A DNA stretch of 64,000 nucleotides from assembly GCF_035920365.1 (NCBI RefSeq), contig NZ_CP109150.1, positions 1,674,001 through 1,738,000 on the forward strand, in the 5' to 3' direction. The DNA is from Micromonospora sp. NBC_01740. Lineage in GTDB: Bacteria > Actinomycetota > Actinomycetes > Mycobacteriales > Micromonosporaceae. A model generated the notes under the pieces. It searched no databases and was not told the origin of the DNA. It saw only the letters and a list, made by a program, of their open reading frames with translations. Shown one piece after another: positions 36,515 to 45,065 of this stretch; within the stretch, counting starts at the first letter, position 1, and the number at the start of each line of letters is the position of its first letter. The position numbers were made by a program, and so were the translations under genes.

Positions 36515-37900
36515 ATGAGCGAGAACGCGCAGCAGCGGGACGACGACCGGACCGGCGGCCGATCGAGGCGACGTGACGGGGAAGCGGAACCCGCCCGCCG
36601 GGGTGGGGAGAACGAGCCGGACGTCCTGCTGGACATCCCGGAGGTGTCGGTCGACTCGATCCGGCTCGCCGTGGACGGGCTGGACGCCGACGTCTCCCTG
36701 CGGGCCAGGCTGGCCAACCTCCTCCAGCTCGACGCCGGGGTACGGGTGCACCTGGAGGGCGTCGAGCTGGACATCACCGGGGTGCACGCCGAGGCGTTGC
36801 TCAAGGTGCGGCTGGAGAAGCTGGTGCAGATCCTCGACCGGGCGCTGACCACCATCGACCGCAACCCGCAGGTCATCCAGACGCTGTCGGGTACGGCGAC
36901 GGCCTCGATGGACGACGTGAACCGGGCCAGTCAGCAGATGGCCAACCTGAGTGAGCAGCTCACCGGCCCGGGGGAGCGGGGCGGCGGGGCTGAGCAGCTC
37001 ACCGCCCTCGGGGAGCAGCGCCCGCTGGAGCGGGCCGGCGGCGCGACCGACGATCTCGGTCAGCAGGTGGGCGCGATCGGTGCGGTCGCCGACCAGTCAC
37101 TGCGGGAGCCGGGCGGCCCGGGCCGGGGCGGCAGGCCCGGCGCCGGCCAGGGCGGGGAGCCGGGCGGCCGAGGGCAGGGCGGGGAGCCCGGCGCCGAGCA
37201 GGCCCAGCGGGGTGGTGGCCTCGCCAGTGGGTCGGGCGGCGGCGGCGAGCAGGGCCAGGCGCAGCGCGCACGCGAGCAGGAGGGCGACGAGGCGGCCCGT
37301 CGGGAGCCGGGCGGACCCCAGGAACGGGAGCAGGGCCAGGGCGCCCCGGAGCAGGGCGGGCAGCGGCCGGATGGTTCGCCACAGGGCGGCGCCGAGCAGG
37401 GCGAGCAGCAGCCGGGCGGTTCGCAACAGGGCGCGGAGGGCGGCGAGCAGCAGCAGGGCGGCGAGCAGGGTGGCGGGCAGCGGCCGGGCGGCGGGCAGGG
37501 TGGCGGGCAGCGGCCGGGCGGTTCGCAAGAGGGCGGCGCGGAGCAGGGCGGCGCGGAGCAGGGCGGGCAGCGGCCGGGGCGCGCGGAACAGGGCGCTCAG
37601 CAGCCGGGCGGCGAGAGGGTCGGTGGGCCCGGGGGCGGTACGGCCGGAGCGGGCGGCGGGGACCGGGGTGCCGGCGGGTCCGGTGGCGGGCCGCAGGCCG
37701 GGCAGCGTGAGTCGTCGGGCGGCCCGTCCGAGGGCGGGCAGGGCCGGCAGCAGCCCGAGACCTCAGGCGGTGGCGGTGGTGGCGCACCGAGCGCCGCCCA
37801 GATCGCCGAGCAGGCGGGGGAGACGCTGAGGCAGGCCGGCCGGAGCGTCTGGGAGGCGATCCAGGGCGGGATTGCCCAGCACCGCCAACAGCGGCGCTGA
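36515..37900 (+). CDS. Protein with short conserved domain and long Gly/Gln-rich repeat region
   Basis: 461 residues. After a charged head, residues 35-115 form a repeating beta unit (VLLDIPEVSVDSIRLAVDGL, VRVHLEGVELDITGVHAEA, LLKVRLEKLVQILDRALTTI) that I have seen as a conserved actinobacterial domain without known function. From about 150 to 420 the sequence is Gly/Gln/Arg/Glu-rich with units such as GGGQRPGG, EQGGAEQGG and QQPGGSQQG. A short helical end (APSAAQIAEQAGETLRQAGR) closes it. It has no signal peptide or membrane helix. The repeat region is probably disordered. Confidence 0.7.
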   Translation: MSENAQQRDDDRTGGRSRRRDGEAEPARRGGENEPDVLLDIPEVSVDSIRLAVDGLDADVSLRARLANLLQLDAGVRVHLEGVELDITGVHAEALLKVRLEKLVQILDRALTTIDRNPQVIQTLSGTATASMDDVNRASQQMANLSEQLTGPGERGGGAEQLTALGEQRPLERAGGATDDLGQQVGAIGAVADQSLREPGGPGRGGRPGAGQGGEPGGRGQGGEPGAEQAQRGGGLASGSGGGGEQGQAQRAREQEGDEAARREPGGPQEREQGQGAPEQGGQRPDGSPQGGAEQGEQQPGGSQQGAEGGEQQQGGEQGGGQRPGGGQGGGQRPGGSQEGGAEQGGAEQGGQRPGRAEQGAQQPGGERVGGPGGGTAGAGGGDRGAGGSGGGPQAGQRESSGGPSEGGQGRQQPETSGGGGGGAPSAAQIAEQAGETLRQAGRSVWEAIQGGIAQHRQQRR

Positions 37901-38056
37901 CCCAGCGGACGGGCCCGCCTGCGGCCCCGTCGTGGACGTCCACGGGCCGAGGGCCGGCCCGGTGTGGCGGCGGCCCGGTCTGGCGGTCCGGCGCCCTGAC
38001 GCATCCGGAGTATCCGTGGTTCGAGGAGCCGACGGGGAGCCCCGCCGGCCGACGGA

Positions 38057-38824
38057 TCAGGTGCTGGTCACCGCCGCCTGATACCGGGCGATCCACTGCC
38101 GGTTGAGTTCGTCGGCCTGGCGTTGGTGACGTGCGATGACGGCACAGCCGTCCTCGGGCACGTCGAGCCCCAGGAAGTCGAGGACGCCGCGCGTGGTGGC
38201 GGCCATGTCCTCGGCCAGGTCTTCGTAGCGCACGACGTGCGGTTGGATCCCGCACGAGGCGAACCACGCCTCCCAGGCCGCGTTGTGCTCCCGGATCTCC
38301 TCGATGTAGTGCCTGATCCCGTTCGCGTCGAAGCGGGGCGCCTGCCCGTTGCCCACGTCGCCGCTGATCTCCCCACTGCCGCCGACGAACCACCTGCCGG
38401 TCTGCTCGGCGCGCAGCCGCGACACCGCCTGCGCCAGTACGTCGTCGCGTCGCAGGAAGACGAAGCCGGTGCGGCCGAATGCCCGGTTCAGTAGCGCGAC
38501 GTCGTCGCCGTCGAGGTCGGGATGGACCGCTGCGAGCTTCGCGACCACCTCCTCGAGCGTGCCCCACATGAGCTTCGCGCCGAACACGCCGTTGCCGGTC
38601 CGGCCCGCGGCGAGCGCGGCCCGTACGAAGTCCGCGTAGTCGAAGCCGCCGTCCGCCCCGCGGGGAAGCTGCCACCGGTCGGCCCACAGCGGCTCGTCCG
38701 GGGAGCGGAAGTAGGCCTGAGGGCGACCGGCGAGACCGGTGGATTCCAGCAACCCGAGCAGGAGCGAACTGCCGGTGCGCGGGGTGCCGCAGACGAAGTA
38801 CGAGTCGACACGGTCCGTAGGCAT
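38057..38824 (-). CDS. Stf0-family sulfotransferase
   Basis: 255 residues. The PAPS 5'-phosphosulfate loop is CGTPRTGSSLLLGLL near the N-terminus, and RYEDLAEDM near the C-terminus fits the family. FRSPDEPLWADRW, AKLMWG and RRDDVLAQAVS are typical for Stf0, whose mycobacterial founder sulfates trehalose. The acceptor here is unknown. I start at the ATG directly before the conserved part; the frame is open 36 nt further up. Confidence 0.85.
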   Translation of the reverse strand: MPTDRVDSYFVCGTPRTGSSLLLGLLESTGLAGRPQAYFRSPDEPLWADRWQLPRGADGGFDYADFVRAALAAGRTGNGVFGAKLMWGTLEEVVAKLAAVHPDLDGDDVALLNRAFGRTGFVFLRRDDVLAQAVSRLRAEQTGRWFVGGSGEISGDVGNGQAPRFDANGIRHYIEEIREHNAAWEAWFASCGIQPHVVRYEDLAEDMAATTRGVLDFLGLDVPEDGCAVIARHQRQADELNRQWIARYQAAVTST

Positions 38825-38920
38825 GGCCGCACACAACCGCAGGGCAGGCACCCGTCGCAACCGAATTCGTCGATGCCGTCGCCCCGGCCCCAGGTGTCCG
38901 GGCCCGCGCGACCGGGATGA

Positions 38921-39421
38921 TCAGTCGAGGGCCCGCAGTGCGCCCGTGACCACGACGAAGAGCGCGATGGCGGCGGCGGAGGCGATCCGTGCCTGTCGCG
39001 ACCGGGTGAACAGGCCCACCACCAGTGCCGCGCCCAGGCCCAGCAACCAGTGACCGACCTCGGGGTGCCGGTCGGGCTCGAAGCCGAGGTGGCCGAGGGC
39101 GGCACGCCCGTAGCCGACGAGTGCGGCACCGCCGACCCAGACGAGCAGGGTCCAGCCGCACCGGCGCCCGGGGCTCTCGGTCAGCAGCGACCCGTGGCGG
39201 GTGAGCGTGCCGAGCAGGTAGGTCAGCGTCAGCAGCGTCGCAACGCCGGCGAGCAGCACGGCGTGCACCCCCACGAAGAAGGCGAACAGCAGCCACGGGC
39301 CCCCGTCGGTCCCGCGCAGGAACAGGACGGCCGTCGCGCCGACCACGACCATCTGCCCCACCGCCAGGCGTCCTGAGTTCACGACCAGCGGTGCCGACTG
39401 TGCGGTCGACTGCTCGGCCAC
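38921..39421 (-). CDS. Four-helix membrane protein
   Basis: 166 residues. Four hydrophobic spans are seen at about 18-37, 43-70, 90-108 and 125-162 (the last possibly two helices). TLLTLTYLLGTLTRHGSLLTESPGRR and the conserved-looking GHLGFEPDRHPEVGHW loop give no family I can name. It may be a small integral membrane protein of general actinobacterial type. Confidence 0.65.
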   Translation of the reverse strand: MAEQSTAQSAPLVVNSGRLAVGQMVVVGATAVLFLRGTDGGPWLLFAFFVGVHAVLLAGVATLLTLTYLLGTLTRHGSLLTESPGRRCGWTLLVWVGGAALVGYGRAALGHLGFEPDRHPEVGHWLLGLGAALVVGLFTRSRQARIASAAAIALFVVVTGALRALD

Positions 39422-39562
39422 GCTCCGCCCCCCCGTCGCGCCGGCCCGCCGCAGACGGAACCAGGGCGGGTCGGTGAACAGCCTGGCAGAACCGGGCGGC
39501 CTACCGCTGTCCCGGATCCGTCCGCCGACAGGAGTCGGGGCGGGCGGACGGCAGACGCGCCG

Positions 39563-39997
39563 TCAGGCGGAGGTCGCGGCGACGCAGAACTCGTTGCCCT
39601 CCGGATCGGCCATGACGACGTGGTGCCCGGTGAACTCCTCCAGGACGCTCCCGCCAGCCTTCACCAGCCGCTCGGACTCGGCCCTGATCCGCGCCCACCG
39701 CTCGTCGGGGGTGCCGTGGCCCGGCACCCGGACATCGATGTGCAGTCGGTTCTTCGCCGTCTTCGGCTCGGGGACCCTGAGGATGGAGAGCGCGGGCCCG
39801 ACGCCGGCGGGATCGCACAGCCACGCCACGTCGTCCACCGGGTCGTCCTCCGGCAGGTGGAAACTCGCGTGCCACTCCGCGCGGGTCCGGAAGGGCGCGG
39901 GCGGCGGCTCGTCCACGTAACCCAGCGCCGTCTTCCAGAACTCGCCGAGGAGTTTCGCGTCCGCGCAGTCGAGGGTCAGGCTGATTCTGGCTGCCAT
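39563..39997 (-). CDS. Glyoxalase-like (VOC superfamily) protein
   Basis: 144 residues. ISLTLDCADAKLLGEFWKTALGY at the start, RLHIDVRVPG in the middle and VVMADPEGNEFCV at the end are the paired beta-alpha-beta-beta-beta signature of VOC proteins. Metal residues are incomplete (one His and one Glu are clear). Bleomycin-resistance-like or unknown-substrate members look like this. The frame upstream to 40261 is non-coding. Confidence 0.82.
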   Translation of the reverse strand: MAARISLTLDCADAKLLGEFWKTALGYVDEPPPAPFRTRAEWHASFHLPEDDPVDDVAWLCDPAGVGPALSILRVPEPKTAKNRLHIDVRVPGHGTPDERWARIRAESERLVKAGGSVLEEFTGHHVVMADPEGNEFCVAATSA

Positions 39998-40099
39998 GGC
40001 AGGACCGTACTGCGTGCCCCCGACAGTCGCGGCCGAGCCGAAAGGGCGGGCACCGCCGGTACGGCCTGGGACCTTGACGTTCCCTGCATGATGGGCCGC

Positions 40100-40426
40100 A
40101 TGAGCCTGAGTGATCCGGACCCGGTGTGGATCGCCGTACGCCTCGTGATCGTGGTCCTCAGCCTGGCCATGATCGCTCTCGGCGTGCGTGTCGCCGTGTC
40201 GGGACGGTTTCCCTCGGCGTGGGTGCGGGTCGCCCGTCTGACGGCGAGCCAGCGGTCCCAACCCGCCCGGATCGGCGGTAGCCAGGCGCTGTTCGGCGCG
40301 TGCCTGCTGGTCCAGCAGGCGCCGTTCCTCGTTCCCATGCCCTTCCTGGCCGGGCGCACCCTGTTCGTGGTGGCACTCCTCCTTGCCGTCACCGGGGCGG
40401 GATGGTTCGCCCTGCTCCGGCGCTAG
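40100..40426 (+). CDS. Small membrane protein
   Basis: 108 residues with three predicted helices (about 10-30, 62-80, 86-104). ATGs at 40088, 40091 and 40100 are all in frame and none has a ribosome site, so the start is a guess. No family recognised. Confidence 0.55.
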   Translation: MSLSDPDPVWIAVRLVIVVLSLAMIALGVRVAVSGRFPSAWVRVARLTASQRSQPARIGGSQALFGACLLVQQAPFLVPMPFLAGRTLFVVALLLAVTGAGWFALLRR

Positions 40427-40540
40427 AGCACCGGCTCCGTGCCGTGTCGCTGGCTGATCCTGCCCAGGCCGGGCAGGAGGCGGTCATTCCGGCCGCGTGG
40501 CGGCGTAGGCGTCGCGAAGATGGGGTTACGGCAACGGTCG

Positions 40541-41119
40541 TCAGCCGCCGTCCGTCTCGTCGAAGAAGTCGCGGGCGGAAGCGACGAGGTCGGGGTTCGG
40601 GTGGCCGTCGTTGAGGAGGTCGATGCTGCGCACCGTGAGATGCGCGTTGCCATCCGTGTCCGTGACGAACAGCACGGGGTGCCATGCGGGGTTGATGTCG
40701 GCGATGCTCGCCCGGACGCGGTGGTCGCCCAGGGCGTCATCCAGCGTCGCGCGGGCCCGGAGGCACCATTCGCCGTGAGCCTCGTCGTCGTCGCCGAGCG
40801 AGTCGTGGGTGTCGAACATGTCCCGGCTGATCTGCACCATCGACTCGACGCCGGGCTCGGCAGCCCCCTGGTCGTCCGTGACAGCCCACTCGTCGGGCCA
40901 CCAGCGGTAGCCGTCCGCGTACGCGTCGTCGGCCTCGACGAGCACCTGGAGGGCCTCTTCGGTGTGCGCCAGCAGGGTCACCGTGACGACGTCGCTGTCC
41001 GTGGTGAGCGCCACCGCGTACAGCTCCTCCGATGCACGTCCCTCGAGCATCGGGCCGATCGTCGCGCAGATGCTCGCGACGATCCGCTCGCGCAGTGCGG
41101 GCATGTCGACGGTGGGCAC
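40541..41119 (-). CDS. DUF4303 family protein
   Basis: 192 residues from a GTG 5 nt after GGGGAGGAG, a much better start than the far-upstream frame. LYAVALTTDSDVVTVTLLAHTEEAL, WWPDEWAV and a final acidic stretch agree with DUF4303, a family often found in polymorphic-toxin immunity neighbourhoods. No toxin gene is next to it here. Function unknown. Confidence 0.7.
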   Translation of the reverse strand: MPTVDMPALRERIVASICATIGPMLEGRASEELYAVALTTDSDVVTVTLLAHTEEALQVLVEADDAYADGYRWWPDEWAVTDDQGAAEPGVESMVQISRDMFDTHDSLGDDDEAHGEWCLRARATLDDALGDHRVRASIADINPAWHPVLFVTDTDGNAHLTVRSIDLLNDGHPNPDLVASARDFFDETDGG

Positions 41120-41479
41120 CGCGCTCCTCCCCGAGGCTCTCCTCGTCCTGGTCGCCGGGACGCCGGCCGCCCCGGAAGACGCAACGTAGCAGGGGTGCCG
41201 CCACGTCGAGTACTGCGGCAGCCAACGTGCGATTGCGCCGACTCCATTCGGATCGCGGCTGGGTGGATGACCTGTGCTGGTTGCCTGGGTGGTGCGGAAC
41301 GCAGGTTGATGGTCATCCGCGCACTTCACCAGGTGGCCCACCCGGACGAGAACCTCGGACAGCCGCAGCACCTGCCGCCACCCGCGTCCCCGCCACCAAC
41401 CCGGGGGCAGGACCAACCGGACCATTTCTGCGCCTCGATCTGGCCACCTGGCCCGGTCGCGGGTGCCCACAATGAGGAA
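41120..41479. other. Gene-free 360-base stretch
   Basis: I find no supported gene. Frames that cross it are extensions of flanking genes or antisense shadows. Apart from the GGGGAGGAG ribosome site of the DUF4303 gene at its left end, no clear promoter or repeat is seen. Base composition is somewhat lower in GC than the surroundings, continuing into the integrase scar. Confidence 0.5.
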
Positions 41480-41770
41480 ATGACAGCGCAGAGGTACCTG
41501 AAGAGGCATACAGCCGTCCCTCTCCGTCGTGCTCGTGCTCGGAAGAGGCAACAAGCCGTGAAGCGTCGTACTCCATGGCCGCTGATGGCGGGGCTGCTTG
41601 CGGCGGGAGCGGCCGGAGCCGAGGCGATACGGCGCCTCAGACGCGCCCGGCGCACCGGACCCAGCGGAGCCGGGGCGACAGGTGACGTCCGCCAGCCCGG
41701 TCCTGCCACCGACGCTGCCCGGACCGTCAGCTCCGAAGGAGCCACCCAGCGCTGGCCTCAGGGAAGGTGA
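41480..41770 (+). CDS. Possible small basic membrane protein
   Basis: 96 residues, ATG 3 nt after GAGG. A very basic head (RRARARKRQQAVKRR) precedes one hydrophobic segment (about 34-50). Codon use has more A and T at third positions than the neighbours, which could mean foreign origin or simply no coding. It lies beside the decayed integrase. Confidence 0.3.
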   Translation: MTAQRYLKRHTAVPLRRARARKRQQAVKRRTPWPLMAGLLAAGAAGAEAIRRLRRARRTGPSGAGATGDVRQPGPATDAARTVSSEGATQRWPQGR

Positions 41771-41782
41771 AGCAGAGTCCCC

Positions 41783-41817
41783 TCCGGCGTCGAACCGGAA
41801 GCCTCCCGATTTTCAAG
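41783..41817 (-). other. Half-tRNA-Phe remnant, possible attachment-site scar
   Basis: On the minus strand the sequence reads from an anticodon loop like that of tRNA-Phe (TTGAAAA) through a variable region into a perfect T-arm, TCCGG-TTCGACG-CCGGA. Aligned with the intact tRNA-Phe 0.3 kb away it shares GTCGAACCG and CCGATTTTCA (plus strand) at identical 8-nt spacing. The 5' half is missing. Confidence 0.5.
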
Positions 41818-42037
41818 CGCCCACATTTCCGCAGGTCAGAAGCCCGCCGTAGCCTGCCGTAGCGTGCAGATGCCGGCGTGCCGCAGCCATGGACGAGTGC
41901 CCGAGCCGCTTCATCAGGTCAGCCAGGGTCGCGTCGGTCTGCGCGGCGAGGGTCTGTCCGGTGTGCCGCAGGTCATGGAAGGTAACCACGGGCAACGCCG
42001 ATCGATGCGCCAGAAGGGCATACAAGAAGATCCCCAC
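41813..42037 (-). pseudogene. Tyrosine recombinase (integrase) C-terminal remnant
   Basis: 74 residues remain open. VTFHDLRHTGQTLAAQTDATLADLMKRLGHSS is the HxLRH box II and following helix of phage-type integrases, with the active Arg and the LGH His. Where the catalytic Tyr should be (AALRYQHAT in relatives) the sequence reads AARRHLHAT, a Tyr-to-His change. The core and N-terminal domains are gone; the tRNA terminator begins at once upstream. The gene is dead. It lies between tRNA-Phe and the half-tRNA scar. Confidence 0.8.
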
Positions 42038-42058
42038 CGGCGTTTCCGCTGGTGGGGA
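42031..42058 (-). terminator. Terminator of the tRNA operon
   Basis: TCCCCACCGGCG (42031-42042) pairs with CGCTGGTGGGGA (42047-42058), 12 bp with one G-U, loop TTTC. On the minus strand it is followed by TCTTCTTG, a T-rich run as in an intrinsic terminator. Confidence 0.75.
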
Positions 42059-42084
42059 CCTCTTTAGCCCGGCGAAAGGCTATG

Positions 42085-42158
42085 TGGCCAGGGGCGGGGT
42101 CGAACCGCCGACCTTCCGATTTTCAGTCGGACGCTCGTACCAACTGAGCTACCTGGCC
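42085..42158 (-). tRNA. tRNA-Phe (GAA)
   Basis: 74 nt. Acceptor GGCCAGG/CCTGGCC, discriminator A, anticodon loop CTGAAAA (anticodon GAA), T-arm GGCGG-TTCGACC-CCGCC. CCA is not encoded. Third gene of a Glu-Asp-Phe operon. Confidence 0.97.
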
Positions 42159-42259
42159 GTGTTGCTCGGTTCATGCTACCCGCACGGCGGGTTCTCCGCC
42201 GGAAGGGTCACATGCCCCGATACGCAGAACGCCGCGCAGGGCGCGGCGTTCTCCGCTGG

Positions 42260-42333
42260 CGGTCCTGACGGGACTTGAACCCGCGACCTCCGCCTTGACA
42301 GGGCGGCGAGCACTCCAACTGCTCCACAGGACC
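42260..42333 (-). tRNA. tRNA-Asp (GTC)
   Basis: 74 nt. Acceptor GGTCCTG/CAGGACC, discriminator G, anticodon loop CTGTCAA (anticodon GTC), T-loop TTCAAGT. Second gene of the operon. Confidence 0.97.
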
Positions 42334-42365
42334 TAGCTTTGTTGCCTCCGGCCGAAGCCGGACCG

Positions 42366-42438
42366 TGCCCCCAACGGGATTCGAACCCGTGCTACCGCCT
42401 TGAAAGGGCGGCGTCCTGGGCCGCTAGACGATGAGGGC
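42366..42438 (-). tRNA. tRNA-Glu (TTC)
   Basis: 73 nt. Acceptor GCCCTCA/TGGGGGC with one G-U pair, discriminator A, anticodon loop CTTTCAA (anticodon TTC), T-loop TTCGAAT. First gene of the operon. Confidence 0.97.
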
Positions 42439-42591
42439 GGCCCCGCCATCATTGCACACTCGCAACTTCAAGCGGACTTGCTCCCATCCGGCCCCGCCGG
42501 AGGCTTGGATAGCTTACGTGATGGTCGGTCTCTCGACCAAACCGGTATGGCCCTGGCCACAACGGCGCACGAATCCGCAGGTCAGAGGGGT

Positions 42592-43386
42592 CTAGCGGAG
42601 CCGGGCGACGCCGTAGCGGCGCTTCAGGTCCGCGATCAGGCGGGGGCTGGCGGCCAGCGTGGCCGCCCGATCGCCGCCGCCGTCGTGCAGCAGCACGATC
42701 GAGCCGGGGCGGGCCGCGGCGCGTACCCGCTTGGCGATCGTCGCGGCGGTCGGCTTGCCCCAGTCCTGCGGGTCGACGTGCCAGTGCAGCGACCGCATCC
42801 CGAGCTGCTTGGCGACCGTCACCACCTCGGCTGTCCACCGGCCGCCCGGCTGCCGGTAGAACGGCACCTTGGCGCCCGGCACCGCCGCCCGGATGGCCGC
42901 GTTGGTGCGCAGGAGGTCCCGCCGGATCTCGGCGGCCGGACGCCGGGCGAGTTGCATGTCGTGGTTCCAGCTGTGGTTGCAGAGCTGGTGGCCCTCCCGC
43001 ACGATCCGCCGGACCAGCTCGGGGTGGCGCCGGGCCTGCTTGCCCACCACGCAGAAGGTGGCGGTGACCCTGGCCGCCCGGAGGCGGTCGAGGACCTTCG
43101 GCGTCCAGGTCGGGTCCGGCCCGTCGTCGAAGGTCAGCGCCACGGTCCGTGCGCCGGTCGTGCGACGCAGCCCTGCTGGCAGCTTCGGTGGCAGCGGCCG
43201 GACCAGGCGCCTGGGCGGGGTGCCGCGGGTCGGTCGCGGGGTGGCCGACGGAGTCGGCTCGGCCGGCAGCGGGGCCGAGGCGACGGGGTCGGGGCCGGCG
43301 GCCCGCCGATCTGTCGCGGTGCCGTCGCCGCAGCCGCCGAGGAGGATCAGGGCCAGACCGGTGGCCAGCACGGCGCGTAGGCGCAT
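42592..43386 (-). CDS. Polysaccharide deacetylase lipoprotein (NodB-type)
   Basis: 264 residues. A lipobox (LILLGGC) and a Pro/Thr-rich linker precede a NodB domain. Catalytic parts are visible: TFDDGPDPTWTP (general-base Asp and metal Asp), HSWNHD (metal His pair), RQPGGRW, LHWHVDPQDW and IVLLHDGGG. It removes N-acetyl or O-acetyl groups from a cell-surface or environmental glycan such as peptidoglycan or chitin oligomers; the substrate cannot be told. Confidence 0.9.
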   Translation of the reverse strand: MRLRAVLATGLALILLGGCGDGTATDRRAAGPDPVASAPLPAEPTPSATPRPTRGTPPRRLVRPLPPKLPAGLRRTTGARTVALTFDDGPDPTWTPKVLDRLRAARVTATFCVVGKQARRHPELVRRIVREGHQLCNHSWNHDMQLARRPAAEIRRDLLRTNAAIRAAVPGAKVPFYRQPGGRWTAEVVTVAKQLGMRSLHWHVDPQDWGKPTAATIAKRVRAAARPGSIVLLHDGGGDRAATLAASPRLIADLKRRYGVARLR

Positions 43387-43461
43387 CGTTCGCTCCCGGA
43401 GGGGTCGGGGTCGGCGGAACTCCCGACGCTAGTGGACGGCGTCCCGCCCGCGGCACCCCCG

Positions 43462-44412
43462 TCAGTCCGCCGTCGCCTGGTCCAGGGAGTCGCGTAGGGC
43501 GAGCGCCAGCGAGACCGCCTCGGCGAGGTCGACCGGCCGCACCACACCGGCGGGCAGCGAGTCCGCCAGCCAGCCCGGCCCGGCGGCGAGCACCAGCAGC
43601 GGCCGGCGGGGCGCGGCGAGCAGGGCGTTGAGCTGGGTGGGGTCGGCGGTGTCCCGGGTGTGCGACCAGATCACCACGGCGGCCGGCCCGGTCCGGTTGA
43701 CGGCCTCGAGCAGCGCGGGCAGCGGCATCCGGGCGCCGAGCATCCGGTAGCCGACCCCGGCCTCGGCGAGCGCGGCGGCGAGCGCCTCCAACGGCAGGGT
43801 GTGCTGCTCCTCGTCGGCGCAGGTGAGCACGATGCGTGGTGGGCCGGCGGGCGCGCCGGCCCGGGCGGCCACCGCGAACGCCTCCGAGACGCAGCGCGAC
43901 ATCAGGTGCTCGACCTCGACCAGTCCACCGGTGGCGGCGTGCCGCTCCCCGATGCCGAAGAGCACGGGGCGCAGCAACCCGTCCCAGGTGGCGATCACGC
44001 CGTCTGCCTGGACGGCCCGGGCGATCGTCTCGCCGATCGCGACCGCGTCGAGCCGCATGGCGGCGCGGGCCAGCCCCCGGGCCGCCGGACCGGCCCGACC
44101 GACCGGGATCGTCGAACCGCCGCCGTCCCGGCCGGCGACGGCGCGCACCCGTGGGGGTACGGCGGCGTCGGCGGGCACGGCGTCCGGTGTCCGGCGGGCC
44201 CAGCGGGCCGCCTCCGCCGGGGTGACCCCCTGGGCGGTGAGCCGTCGCATGATCTCCAGGCGCGCGAGGTCGGCCGGCGTGTAGCGCCGGTGGTGCCCGG
44301 GTACGTGCTCGCTGGGCCCGAGGCCGTAGCGCTGGTGCCAGGTGCGCAGGGTGGTCACGGCGACGCCCAGCCGTCGGGCGACGGCTCCCGCGCTCAGCGC
44401 CTCATCGGCCAC
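43462..44412 (-). CDS. MerR-type regulator with cobalamin-binding domain (LitR/CarH-like)
   Basis: 316 residues. The N-terminus is a MerR helix-turn-helix (SAGAVARRLGVAVTTLRTWHQRYGL, HRRYTPADLARLEIM). The middle and C-terminal parts follow CarH: W..EH motif (TWDGLLRPVLFGIGERHAAT, then EVEHLMS) for the helical bundle over adenosylcobalamin, and DEEQHTLPLEAL with the lower-ligand His in the Rossmann part. CarH/LitR proteins repress carotenoid genes in the dark and release on light. Its 5' end overlaps idi by 11 nt in the carotenoid operon, which fits. Confidence 0.85.
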   Translation of the reverse strand: MADEALSAGAVARRLGVAVTTLRTWHQRYGLGPSEHVPGHHRRYTPADLARLEIMRRLTAQGVTPAEAARWARRTPDAVPADAAVPPRVRAVAGRDGGGSTIPVGRAGPAARGLARAAMRLDAVAIGETIARAVQADGVIATWDGLLRPVLFGIGERHAATGGLVEVEHLMSRCVSEAFAVAARAGAPAGPPRIVLTCADEEQHTLPLEALAAALAEAGVGYRMLGARMPLPALLEAVNRTGPAAVVIWSHTRDTADPTQLNALLAAPRRPLLVLAAGPGWLADSLPAGVVRPVDLAEAVSLALALRDSLDQATAD

Positions 44413-45031
44413 CCGACCGCTCCGACGCGTCGTTCGCCGGCGGACCGGGCGGGGTGACGGCCGGACCCGGCGGACCGGGCAGGCTGGCGGCCGGACCCGA
44501 GGGGGCCAGCAGGCGGTTCACCACCCCGCCCAGCCACGGTGCGTACGCGCGGGGGTCGGCGTCGAGGTCGGCCGCCAGCGAGAGGGGGTCCACCCAGCGC
44601 AGCTCGGCCACCTCGTCGGGGTCGGGCAGCAGCGGGTCGTCCGGTCGGAACTCGCCCCGCAGGACGTGGTCGTACTCGAACTCGACCCGACCGGTGACCG
44701 GGTCCTCGGCGTAGTAGACGTACACCCCGACCTCGGTCAGCTCGACCGGGCCGGCGCCGAGCTCCTCGCGCAGCCGGCGGTTGGCGGCCTCGACGAGGGA
44801 CTCGCCCGGCGTCGGGTGGCCGCAGCACGAGTTGGCCCAGCGCAGCGGGAAGCGGGTCTTCACCGGCGCCCGTCGTTGCAGCAGCACCCGGCCGTCGGGG
44901 TCGACGAGCAGCACCGAGAAGGCGCGGTGGAGCTGGCCCGGGGGCTGGTGGGCGGCGGCCACGGTGGTCTCGCCCTGCGGCCGCCCGGCGTCGTCGACGA
45001 GCTCGACGAGATGCTTCTCGCGGGTGGTCAC
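44402..45031 (-). CDS. idi: Isopentenyl-diphosphate delta-isomerase, type I
   Basis: 209 residues. A NUDIX-related fold with the type I signature: LHRAFSVLLVDPDGRVLLQRR, WANSCCGHPTPGES (active-site Cys) and RRLREELG, then YVYYAEDP and EYDHVLRGEF with the second catalytic Glu. It interconverts IPP and DMAPP, feeding CrtE. The Pro/Gly-rich last 35 residues are an extension of no known role. Confidence 0.92.
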   Translation of the reverse strand: MTTREKHLVELVDDAGRPQGETTVAAAHQPPGQLHRAFSVLLVDPDGRVLLQRRAPVKTRFPLRWANSCCGHPTPGESLVEAANRRLREELGAGPVELTEVGVYVYYAEDPVTGRVEFEYDHVLRGEFRPDDPLLPDPDEVAELRWVDPLSLAADLDADPRAYAPWLGGVVNRLLAPSGPAASLPGPPGPAVTPPGPPANDASERSGGR

Positions 45032-45065
45032 GGCAGGTGTCTCCAGGGTCCGAGGGGGAGGGCCA

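Noticed and set aside
37931..37944. Perfect 14-bp palindrome CGTGGACGTCCACG
   Set aside because: It lies in a short gap between convergent genes, has no loop, no promoter near it and no second copy, so chance is a fair explanation in GC-rich DNA.
42241..42438. Small plus-strand frames over the tRNA genes
   Set aside because: The sequence is explained fully by tRNA-Asp and tRNA-Glu with complete cloverleaf arms.
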